Source of the DNA: Balneolaceae bacterium
GTDB taxonomy: Bacteria > Bacteroidota > Rhodothermia > Balneolales > Balneolaceae
Direction of reading: 5' to 3'
DNA length: 64,000 nt
Assembly (NCBI GenBank): GCA_034521495.1
Contig: JAXHMK010000017.1
Location: 1-64,000, forward strand
Shown: positions 57,005 through 64,000 of the stretch, piece by piece
Position numbering within the stretch: position 1 is the stretch's first letter
Layout: each line of letters begins with the position of its first letter
The notes under the pieces: model-generated
Databases searched by the model: none
The model's input: only the letters and a program-made list of their open reading frames with translations
Told to the model about the DNA's origin: nothing
Position numbers and translations under genes: made by a program

Positions 57005-58153
57005 TTACCACTTCCCTTCGCGAACAGGATAGCTGCCTAAATTTTTAAAGTATTGGGCTTTTTTCTGAAGTTTTTTCAACGCATCTTCAACACGCGGTTC
57101 CTCTTTATTTCCCTCAATATCCAGATAGAAGAGAGACTGCCAGGGATGTCCCATTCGGGGACGAGATTCCAGTTTTGTCATGTTTATCCCATTATTTCCC
57201 AAAAGGTTCAGGCATTTCAGGAGAGCTCCCTTTTCATCAACCGTTGCAAATATGAGGGAGGTCTTACAGTTCAGTTGTGGGTCGCAGGTAACCGATTCGG
57301 GGCTTACCACAACAAAACGGGTGTAGTTCTCTTTTTGATTGGCAAGATCTCTTTCCAGGATTTTTAATCCATAAATTTCAGCTGCAAATGCACTGGCAAT
57401 AGCAGCCTGGGAAAGATCAGCATCATCGCGGACTTTTCGTGCCGCCATAGCGGTATCGAAATACGATTCTACATGGCATCGGGGCAGTGAGGTGAGAAAT
57501 TTACTGCATTGGGCGATGGCTTGCGGGTGAGATAAAATCCGGCGAATATTGCCAATTTGAACCTCCTCAGGTCCCATCAAACAGTGATTAATCTTCAGGA
57601 CCTCCTCGCCAATAATGTACAGCTCTTTTTCATTCAAAAGATCGTAGGTATCGTTGATGGAACCGGCCGTGGTATTTTCAATCGGCAGAAAACCAACATC
57701 TACTTCTCCCTCTTCAACGGCATCAGCGGCTTCATCAAACCGGGTGTAGCCAATGCATTCAACATTGTTGTAACGCTGTTCAAAATGACGCATGGCGGCC
57801 TGGTGACTAAAAGCACCATCCGTTCCCTGGTACGAAACCTTGATTGTCTCCTCTTTTGATTTATCATTCTGATGGTCGATCAGTGCATGCGTTTGATAAC
57901 GCACGGAATGATGGATAATCTCCCTGAAAAGTTGCTCGAGGAAGTAGGGATCCATGCCAACTTCCGGGGCTTTATGCCGAATTTTAGAAAGAAGTTTTTC
58001 CTCGCGTTCGGGATCACGAATTTCATCTTCACGCTCGAGTTTATCTATCAGGATCTCACGAACAATTTTTTGTCGTTCACCAAGCGCTTTTACAATGGTT
58101 TCGTCAAGCTTGTCGATCGATTCACGTATTTCTTGCAGCCTGTCTTTAGACAT
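57005..58153 (-). CDS. pheA: Bifunctional chorismate mutase/prephenate dehydratase
   Basis: 382 residues. An AroQ chorismate mutase helix bundle spans 1-95 (LQEIRESIDKLDETIVKALG, then IIHHSVRYQT). The prephenate dehydratase domain spans about 108-285 (YQGTDGAFSHQAAMRHF, IENTTAGSINDTYDLL, LSHPQAIAQCSKFL, TRFVVVSPE). The ACT domain spans about 300-375 (KLESRPRMGHPWQSLFYLDI, the Phe-binding ESRP). It makes phenylpyruvate from chorismate and should be inhibited by Phe. It starts 3 bp after the AAA gene stop. Confidence 0.95.
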   Translation of the reverse strand: MSKDRLQEIRESIDKLDETIVKALGERQKIVREILIDKLEREDEIRDPEREEKLLSKIRHKAPEVGMDPYFLEQLFREIIHHSVRYQTHALIDHQNDKSKEETIKVSYQGTDGAFSHQAAMRHFEQRYNNVECIGYTRFDEAADAVEEGEVDVGFLPIENTTAGSINDTYDLLNEKELYIIGEEVLKINHCLMGPEEVQIGNIRRILSHPQAIAQCSKFLTSLPRCHVESYFDTAMAARKVRDDADLSQAAIASAFAAEIYGLKILERDLANQKENYTRFVVVSPESVTCDPQLNCKTSLIFATVDEKGALLKCLNLLGNNGINMTKLESRPRMGHPWQSLFYLDIEGNKEEPRVEDALKKLQKKAQYFKNLGSYPVREGKW

Positions 58154-58156
58154 TTT

Positions 58157-59869
58157 TTAACGTATCGTTTGTTTCAATTCCTGGATTCTGTTCAACATTT
58201 TATTCCGGTCTAATTTACGGAATCGTTCGGGCAATAGCGCCTTCGAAGTACATTCCGAAACGGCGGTCAGTGTCTGTAGTTCAATCTCTTCGGGATAGGT
58301 GGGAGGTAAAAAATCTTCAAAAACCCGGTCCAGTATCTGAGGTGTGGCTTCATCGAGGTTATCGGATGCCGTTCGGAATTTTGCCCGTGTAAGAGCTGCT
58401 TCCATATCAGCCCCGGAATAATGAACATCCCCTTTAAGAACGGTTTTCGGGATGTGGTTTTCGGATACCCTGATCCCGGTTTTTTTCTTCATGGCATCAA
58501 AAAGTTCAATTCGCTCCTCTTCCGTTTCAGGGGGAAAGAGTGCGATATGTTCTTCGGCACGTCCCTGGCGTTTTAAGTCTATAGGCATCAGGTCGGGGCG
58601 GGCGGTCATCAGGAACCACAGAATTTTTCCGCGGTTACGTGTATCACTCATAAAGGTGGCAATCTGTGAAAAAACCCGGCTCGATACACCGCTGTCTCCC
58701 GATGCAGAGCGGTCGCCAAGATAGGCGTCAGCTTCGTCAATCATTACGGCTACGGGCGACATTGCTTTCAGCAGGCTTAATATTTTTTCCAGATTTCCCT
58801 CTGTTACTCCCTGCCACTGGCTTCGGAAGTTTTTCAGTTTTACCATCGGAATGCCAACCTCACCCGAAAAACAGGTTACAAGATAAGTTTTACCGGTTCC
58901 AACCGGGCCGCATACAAGATATCCCATAGGAATTACATCATGTCGTCCCGATTTTAAAGCTTTGACAGCATGACGCAGATGTTCTTTTACTTTTTTATGC
59001 CCGGCTACATTATCAAGTGTGGTATCCGTCGTTACAAATTCAAGAAGGCCATATGCTTCCGCTTCAATCATATCTTTTTTGATTGCGGTAAGCGAATCGA
59101 ATGTAATTTTTTCTGAATTTTGTATCGCATTTGAGAGGATACTCTTCAGTTTCAAAAATCCAAGACCAGCTGTCATTTGTGCCATCACCGGCTTAGGAAC
59201 GTCCGATATCTCTTCAAATGTATCCGGATCACAAGCCTGTGTGATGTAGGAGAGGCGGTCGTTTTCTTCCGGCAGTGGAATTTTTATCTCTGATGAGTAC
59301 GGATTTTGAATCAAGGTTCGATTGAGGTCGGACAGGTTTTCAGTGAACAAAATCGTGGTAAAATCGGCCGCAAGAAAAAGCGGATCATGAGCCCATTTTA
59401 GTAGATAAACAAGTGCATTACGATCTTCTGAACCAGTGCTGCCAGCCTCATTGGCCGGTACAATTGTTTCTGCAAAATCAACAATCAGGGCGATGCTTTT
59501 CTTTTGATCGAGACGCGATCGGATATATTGTTCCAGTACATTAAATGCACCCACGGGATCTTTCGGCAGTTTTTTTGCGTATTCCGTGCCTATCAGGGAA
59601 TCCCGTCCGGCAAGAGCACGGTTAAAATCCCGTTGCGAATTCTGATCTCTGAAATATATTCCGGATGCCCGGTCGTAAAACAGAACAATATCCCGTGCCC
59701 CAAAAAACTCCTCTGCCATGAACGATTTTAACCGCAGGTATCGGTGTTTATCCTCATCTTTGATTGAAACCAGGTCATTTACATTTCCATGAATGATAAA
59801 TTGGTTGAGCGTGCGGCTCAGGTATTTTTTGGCAAGCTGTTGTGCCCAATATGGATATTTTTCAATCAT
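58157..59869 (-). CDS. AAA-family ATPase of unknown function
   Basis: 570 residues in two parts. The first (1-270) resembles a degenerate P-loop region (IALIVDFAETIVPANEAGS) without a Walker A. The second is a canonical AAA domain: Walker A GPVGTGKT (321-328), Walker B VMIDEADAYLGDR (375-387), sensor-1 LWFLMTARPDLMP and arginine-finger region DLKRQGRAEEHIALFP. This resembles stand-alone AAA proteins of the FtsH/ClpX-like clade lacking protease domains. Its stop is 3 bp before pheA, an unexpected operon partner. Confidence 0.82.
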   Translation of the reverse strand: MIEKYPYWAQQLAKKYLSRTLNQFIIHGNVNDLVSIKDEDKHRYLRLKSFMAEEFFGARDIVLFYDRASGIYFRDQNSQRDFNRALAGRDSLIGTEYAKKLPKDPVGAFNVLEQYIRSRLDQKKSIALIVDFAETIVPANEAGSTGSEDRNALVYLLKWAHDPLFLAADFTTILFTENLSDLNRTLIQNPYSSEIKIPLPEENDRLSYITQACDPDTFEEISDVPKPVMAQMTAGLGFLKLKSILSNAIQNSEKITFDSLTAIKKDMIEAEAYGLLEFVTTDTTLDNVAGHKKVKEHLRHAVKALKSGRHDVIPMGYLVCGPVGTGKTYLVTCFSGEVGIPMVKLKNFRSQWQGVTEGNLEKILSLLKAMSPVAVMIDEADAYLGDRSASGDSGVSSRVFSQIATFMSDTRNRGKILWFLMTARPDLMPIDLKRQGRAEEHIALFPPETEEERIELFDAMKKKTGIRVSENHIPKTVLKGDVHYSGADMEAALTRAKFRTASDNLDEATPQILDRVFEDFLPPTYPEEIELQTLTAVSECTSKALLPERFRKLDRNKMLNRIQELKQTIR

Positions 59870-60036
59870 CGGATGTTGTTCCTGGATTGTTGTTGAAATT
59901 TCAACGGTATGTTTAAGTATTGTTTCATTCTTACTGGTTCAAGTTTGCCCCGTAGGGATCTCTTTGAGGCAACTTGGACCATTCATCGCACAAGTTACAA
60001 ACTTGCGCTGGCAAGGGAGAACCCAAACCGAATGGA

Positions 60037-61320
60037 TTAGTCGCCGGTGAGTATGATTAATTTAACGTTTTCGAGCTTACTCTGTGTTGCTTTGGTGATT
60101 ATAAAGGTGTTTCCGTGTATTTGAAGCTCCTCATTCACTTTAGGGATTCGTCCGGTATGGTGAATGATATACCCGGCAACGGTCTCAAAGTCGCCCTCTT
60201 CAAAATTCAGTTCAATTTCGGGATGAAGTTCAATCAGTTCATCTAACTCTACTGAACCGGAAAGCAAGAATGTGTTATTTGATAATTTTTTGATCTGATC
60301 ATCTTCCTTATCGTACTCATCCTGGATATCACCGACCACCTCTTCAATCAGGTCTTCAATGGTTACCATTCCGGCGGTACCTCCATATTCATCAATCACA
60401 ATGGCCACAGAAATATTGCTTTGCCTGAATTCAGTAAGCAGATTTTTTGATTTTTTACTGGATGGAATCAGGTTTACCGGCCGCGTAATCTGGCTGATGC
60501 TTTTTGGATTACTGAACAGATCATAAGCAAATACTACCCCGATGATGTCGTCAATGGTATCCTGGTATACGGGAATCTTGGAAAAACCCGATTCTATAAA
60601 TGCTTTCTTCAACTCCTCGATGGTGGCATTTCTGTCAATCGCCACAATTTCGGTACGCGGTACCATCGTTTCGCGTACTCTTTTGTTGGAGAGTTCAAGT
60701 ACGTTGTGGAGAATTTCAGAATCATCATGATCGATCTCCTTGCTGCCGCCACTGTCTTTCAGTTCCCTGAATATCATCTCAACATCCTGGCGGCGAAATA
60801 CTTTCTCACTTGGTTCACTGCCAATATTAAGCAGGTTGATAAGTATCCCTGATGAATAATTTGTTATATAGATCAGCGGAGATAAGAGGTAGTTTATTAA
60901 CCTGAGGGGTGCGGCAATGATAGTGATAAGAAAATCGGCCTGTACTCTGAAGATCGCTTTTGCAATAATTTCACCAAACAGCAAAATAACGATAGACGCT
61001 ATCATTGTTTGTATGAAAAGAATCATTGCTGTTGTAGGCATCACACCCGTAAACTGCTGGTAAATAGCCTGTATCGGTTCAACAAGGAAAACGGCCATTA
61101 AAGTGGCATATATAACATTTACAATGTTGTTTCCAACCAATGTTGTGGTCAAAAAGTTTTCCGGATTATCACTGAAAAATGCCAGCGATTTTCCCCGAAA
61201 CGTATCTTTTCTCGATTCAATTTCGAGCTTAAGTTTGTTAGCCGTTACAAAGGCCATCTCCGATCCCGAGAAAAATCCACTTAGTAAAATGGCTGTAAAT
61301 ATGTAGAGGAATTCAGTCAT
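60037..61320 (-). CDS. CNNM/HlyC-CorC family transporter-associated protein
   Basis: 427 residues. An N-terminal CNNM (DUF21) membrane domain with four hydrophobic helices (1-150) starts FLYIFTAILLSGFFSGSEMA. A CBS pair follows at about 205-335 (VRETMVPRTEIVAIDRNATI, FVYDLFSNPK-like linker, VAIVIDEYGGTAGMVTIEDL). A CorC_HlyC domain ends the protein (FEEGDFETVAGYIIHHTGRI). Members export Mg2+/Co2+ or aid resistance; GldE-like gliding-associated paralogues exist in Bacteroidota. Confidence 0.9.
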   Translation of the reverse strand: MTEFLYIFTAILLSGFFSGSEMAFVTANKLKLEIESRKDTFRGKSLAFFSDNPENFLTTTLVGNNIVNVIYATLMAVFLVEPIQAIYQQFTGVMPTTAMILFIQTMIASIVILLFGEIIAKAIFRVQADFLITIIAAPLRLINYLLSPLIYITNYSSGILINLLNIGSEPSEKVFRRQDVEMIFRELKDSGGSKEIDHDDSEILHNVLELSNKRVRETMVPRTEIVAIDRNATIEELKKAFIESGFSKIPVYQDTIDDIIGVVFAYDLFSNPKSISQITRPVNLIPSSKKSKNLLTEFRQSNISVAIVIDEYGGTAGMVTIEDLIEEVVGDIQDEYDKEDDQIKKLSNNTFLLSGSVELDELIELHPEIELNFEEGDFETVAGYIIHHTGRIPKVNEELQIHGNTFIITKATQSKLENVKLIILTGD

Positions 61321-61595
61321 ATGGGTCAGTAAAGATACAATGAACTTATGAAAGAAAAATCGTACAGAAGAGTACCTGTCAAGTTTAAGTTGTTAGGTCG
61401 TATGTTGAGGTAAAGTTTCTCCCCTTCTTATGAAGGAGGGACCTGTTTAGCGATCTGGTAAATAAAAAATCATGAATCATCTTTTCGCGCTAAACAGATA
61501 CTGAAAGAGGGGACTTTTCTAATCCCCCGATACTTTATTGTTGACACGTCAATAGTTTCAGAATCTTCTTGAGGGTTCTTCAATCAGAGATGTGC
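61321..61595. other. Intergenic region with short GTTTAGCG hairpin repeat
   Basis: No gene. It contains the 55-bp repeat copy 61443-61497. The rest is AT-rich and unremarkable. Confidence 0.6.
61443..61497 (-). repeat. GTTTAGCG...CGCTAAAC repeat, short copy
   Basis: Perfect 10-bp inverted ends CTGTTTAGCG and CGCTAAACAG. The inner bases keep the GATCTG and CTTTTCGCG features of the long copies but lack the G-rich centre. Confidence 0.75.
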
Positions 61596-62391
61596 TTAGT
61601 TGCCGGTAAAATTAGCTTTTCGTTTCTCAAGGAAAGCTGAAGTTCCCTCTTTAAAATCATCGGTTTCGCAGAGCTGCCCAAATAAAGTTGCTTCCTTGGC
61701 ATACCCTTGGTTGGCTCCGGAACCGGCATTTATCGCTGCGATAGCTGCGGTGATTGCAACGGGACCATTTTTCATGATTTTCAAAGCAATCTCTTTCACT
61801 TTCTTGAGGGCACTGTCCGAATCAAAAACATGATTCAGTAATCCAATAGAATGGGCTTCATCAGCTTGAATCTGTTTGCCGGTCAAGATCATCTCCATCG
61901 CCTTTCCTTTTCCTGCCAATTGAGGCAAGTCGTTGAGTACCGCCGTAACCCGGAATCAACCCAAGAGAAACTTCCGGCAGACCAAATACAGCGTTTTTGG
62001 TGCCAATTCGGATGTGGCAAGCCATTGCCAGTTCCGCACCTCCGCCAAGTGCATAGCCATTGACGAGTGCTATCACAGGTTTTGAGAACTGCTCAATCCT
62101 GTTAAAGAGCCCCTGACCTTCTGATGAAGTTTTCTCACCGCTCTGCCTGTCAAGAGTGCTGAGTTCTTTGATATCGGCTCCCGCTACAAAGGCTTTTTCG
62201 CCAGACCCGGTGATAATGATCGAACGAATGTGGTCTGATTTTTCGATGAAATCAAAAGCATCGCCCAGATCATTTAAAACCTGTTTGTTTAAAGCATTAA
62301 GCTTATCAGGCCTGTTGATGGTAAGAATCGAAATTCCATCATCGTCAGTTTCAAGTAAAACGGTTTCGCGTTCGAGTGAAGCTGTATTCAT
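61596..62391 (-). pseudogene. Enoyl-CoA hydratase, single frameshift
   Basis: The first frame has the crotonase core: KAFVAGADIKELSTL (oxyanion-hole A-G-A-D-I) and PVIALVNGYALGGGAELAMA, then the catalytic Glu segment FGLPEVSLGLIPGYGGTQRL. One extra T near 61926 shifts the frame; removing it gives GGTQRLPQLAGKGKAMEMIL and a clean C-terminus through SAFLEKRKANF. Joined length is about 264 residues, normal for the family. It hydrates 2-enoyl-CoA in beta-oxidation. As with the S9 peptidase, an isolated single-base insertion is more likely a consensus error than decay. Its start overlaps the upstream gene's stop (ATGA). Confidence 0.88.
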
Positions 62392-63272
62392 ATCGATTTT
62401 TTAACTTTTTCTCCGGTCTCTTTTCGAAGTTCTTTAGCTTCCTTTTTAAGCTGAGCCAGTTCAAGCTCCCGGTCCATATCCTCAAAACCCGGAAGCAGGT
62501 TTGAATCCATCTCTTCGATAATATTCGTGGTTTCTTCCATTTCAGAAAGAAGATAATCGAGCTGTGTTCCTACATCTTCTGCATTCGGCATGGTCATCGA
62601 CTGTTCGTAAATATACCGGACGGCATCTTCAATCGTTTCGAGATGAGTTTCACATATCAGGTATTTCTCTTTGGCTACATCAAACTTATTCAAGCGTTTG
62701 TTCAAGATAGATAGCCTTCGTTGGCGGGTCTTCTTCAGTTTTTCCGAATCGATTGTTTCGAGATCATTCTCCTGCTCTTCCACTTCACGCCGAATCTCCT
62801 CTTCCACTTCAGAATTCATGTAAATCTGGAATCGGCGATTCATATCCAAAAGCGTCAGATATGTGGACAATAGATCATCTACTTTGTTTTCAATATGTTC
62901 CAACATTCCTTTAGATGTGTATGGAAGCGTGTCAAAGTTCTGCTTTACTTCTTTTGTGATATGCTTCAGAACCAAAAATCGTTTTTGCGATCGTGCATCA
63001 AGCTGGTAAAAAATAACTTTATCGTTGGATTCATCCGTCTGCTCCTTCCGTTTTTTAAGCTTCACACTTTTTTGAAAAGCTGGCAGTTTCGGCACAATTC
63101 CCAGGTACATCAACTCAACGCCAAATGTAAATGCAAGAATGGCATTCGATATCAAGCCAATATCACTTAACACTAACGCCGTAATTGTTCCTACAAGCAG
63201 GCAAACCAGGTTAACCGGGTGGAGAAAGGCTTCTTTCGTAAAATTGATGGATGATTCTTCGTCTTTTGCCAT
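62388..63272 (-). CDS. Membrane-anchored coiled-coil protein of unknown function
   Basis: 294 residues. Residues about 17-58 form two hydrophobic helices (LHPVNLVCLLVGTITALVL, then NAILAFTFGVELMYLGIVPK). The remainder is charged and helical with long coiled coils (VEEEIRREVEEQENDLE; LELAQLKKEAKELRKETGE). No enzyme motif is visible. The gene follows two other coiled-coil proteins in one operon-like run at the right edge (4 bp gap), so the three probably act together, perhaps at the membrane. Confidence 0.75.
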   Translation of the reverse strand: MAKDEESSINFTKEAFLHPVNLVCLLVGTITALVLSDIGLISNAILAFTFGVELMYLGIVPKLPAFQKSVKLKKRKEQTDESNDKVIFYQLDARSQKRFLVLKHITKEVKQNFDTLPYTSKGMLEHIENKVDDLLSTYLTLLDMNRRFQIYMNSEVEEEIRREVEEQENDLETIDSEKLKKTRQRRLSILNKRLNKFDVAKEKYLICETHLETIEDAVRYIYEQSMTMPNAEDVGTQLDYLLSEMEETTNIIEEMDSNLLPGFEDMDRELELAQLKKEAKELRKETGEKVKKSI

Positions 63273-63276
63273 TTCC

Positions 63277-63729
63277 TTAAGCTAAATCGCTGTCATTTTT
63301 ATTTTCGTCCGGGTCAGACTCTGGTTGTGTGCCGGGACCGATTGTTTTCTCTGCGTGCAGTTCTTGCGCCTGTTTTTCAATTTCCCTGTAAAGAAGGCCC
63401 ATATCAGACTTAATTTTTTTCAGGCTTTCGCGGGCTTTCTCTTTTTTTAGCTCTTCGTCAAGTTCCGATATATCATCAGGCTGATCCAATATATGTTCCA
63501 TGGCAACATCAAGCCTGGCTTCAATAAGCGACATTTTTGTGCGAACTTTCCCGAGAAATTCATCCACATTTGCCAGAAGTTCATCTGCATTCATTTGATG
63601 CAGCGCCTCATTTACATTTCTCACATACTTCGATCGACGTAACTTCTCTTTCGTCTCCCGGATTTTCCGGTAATGATCTTTGTATTCCTCTTTGAGGCGT
63701 TCCCGTTCCTGTTCGCTGTTGCTGCTCAT
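63277..63729 (-). CDS. Small coiled-coil protein of unknown function
   Basis: 150 residues, entirely charged helix with heptad character (ERERLKEEYKDHYRKIRETK, LDEELKKEKARESLKKIKSD). A Gln/Asp/Asn-rich acidic tail ends the protein. No family recognised. It lies 6 bp after the partial gene at the right edge and 4 bp before the membrane-anchored coiled-coil gene. Confidence 0.7.
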   Translation of the reverse strand: MSSNSEQERERLKEEYKDHYRKIRETKEKLRRSKYVRNVNEALHQMNADELLANVDEFLGKVRTKMSLIEARLDVAMEHILDQPDDISELDEELKKEKARESLKKIKSDMGLLYREIEKQAQELHAEKTIGPGTQPESDPDENKNDSDLA

Positions 63730-63735
63730 GGTTGT

Positions 63736-63999
63736 TTACTTAGACTTGGATCGTTCTTTGCCAACCGTTTTTTGAGGGGATTCTTTTTCTGATTTCGTTG
63801 GCTCCTCAATATCAATAGTTTCGTCCTCTTTAGAAGCTGACTCTTTCCCCATATCGAGCTTAAACTGGTTTACCAGCTCTTTAGCACGCAATTTTTCAGC
63901 GTTAGCTTCAATCTCCATTGTTTCTGTGTCAACGCTTTCAAGAGCGATTTCCATTCTGGCTTCGTTTCGTGCGGTTTCTTCATTCACACGATTCACCAT
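63736..63999 (-). CDS. C-terminal part of a coiled-coil protein (possibly PspA/IM30-like)
   Basis: An open frame enters from the right edge and ends at 63736. The visible 87 residues are an amphipathic helical segment (MVNRVNEETARNEARMEIAL ... AKELVNQFKLDMG) and a Lys/Glu/Ser-rich tail. The NEARxEIAxE pattern recalls the C-terminal helices of PspA/IM30 proteins, but too little is visible to decide. The true start probably lies beyond the window. Confidence 0.5.
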   Translation of the reverse strand: MVNRVNEETARNEARMEIALESVDTETMEIEANAEKLRAKELVNQFKLDMGKESASKEDETIDIEEPTKSEKESPQKTVGKERSKSK

Positions 64000-64000
64000 T

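Overview
The window looks like a chromosomal segment of a Balneolota/Bacteroidota-type bacterium. Lipoproteins and Ala-Gln signal peptides, an OprO/P-like porin, a DPP IV-type S9 peptidase, PAS-rich NarX-type signalling and abundant palindromic intergenic repeats all fit. This is inferred from protein flavour, not from a marker gene. Two zones differ sharply. Positions 1 to about 28,067 are an AT-richer integrative island ending at a CAU-anticodon tRNA (28068-28141). Positions 28,142-64,000 are ordinary core genome carrying one IS110 element, a MITE-like insertion and dispersed repeats.

The island is a defence island in advanced decay. From left to right it holds: an AlpA-type regulator; a wrecked nuclease/SIR2 module bracketed by a 44-bp direct repeat (404-447 and 4562-4605); a translationally coupled Schlafen/AlbA - SbcD-like - SbcC-like operon (9751 to 4624); an orphan 36-codon start of a second SbcD-like gene; an AAA_13 (RloC/PrrC-like) ATPase; scars of a restriction-modification system; a broken subtilase with an EF-hand lipoprotein; and a broken RecD-like helicase. 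Next comes a retron operon (22657 to 17443), then a divergent WYL regulator. A replication and integration module follows: a RepO-like protein with iteron-like repeats, an excisionase-like HTH protein, and an intact tyrosine integrase next to the tRNA.

The retron is the main discovery candidate. A 247-nt ncRNA region (22411-22657, minus strand) has perfect 17-nt a1/a2 inverted repeats and five stem-loops, and ends 16 nt before a reverse transcriptase. That RT carries both retron signatures (NARAH in region X, VTG in region Y) plus YADD. Downstream and closely packed are four genes: a coiled-coil protein with a possible ATPase N-box, a pseudo-receiver, an unknown 213-aa protein, and a receiver-domain protein whose C-terminus holds an RNKIAH HEPN-ribonuclease motif. 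I do not know a described retron with phosphorelay-like parts and a receiver-HEPN effector. Several of these genes, including the HEPN motif itself, are interrupted by single-base frameshifts.

The core part contains a porin, a phosphohexomutase, a DPP IV-like peptidase (one frameshift), a nucleoside deaminase, a K+ transport cluster (TrkA, TrkH and an RCK channel), an outer-membrane barrel, a peroxiredoxin-like lipoprotein, RlmN and a GNAT protein. It continues with a D-2-hydroxyacid dehydrogenase, a DinB-like protein, a GH3 hexosaminidase and a cupin, a six-gene sensory block (two histidine kinases, a PAS protein, three receivers), a fused chorismate mutase/prephenate dehydratase, an AAA ATPase, a CNNM/CorC protein, an enoyl-CoA hydratase (one frameshift) and a coiled-coil trio at the right edge.
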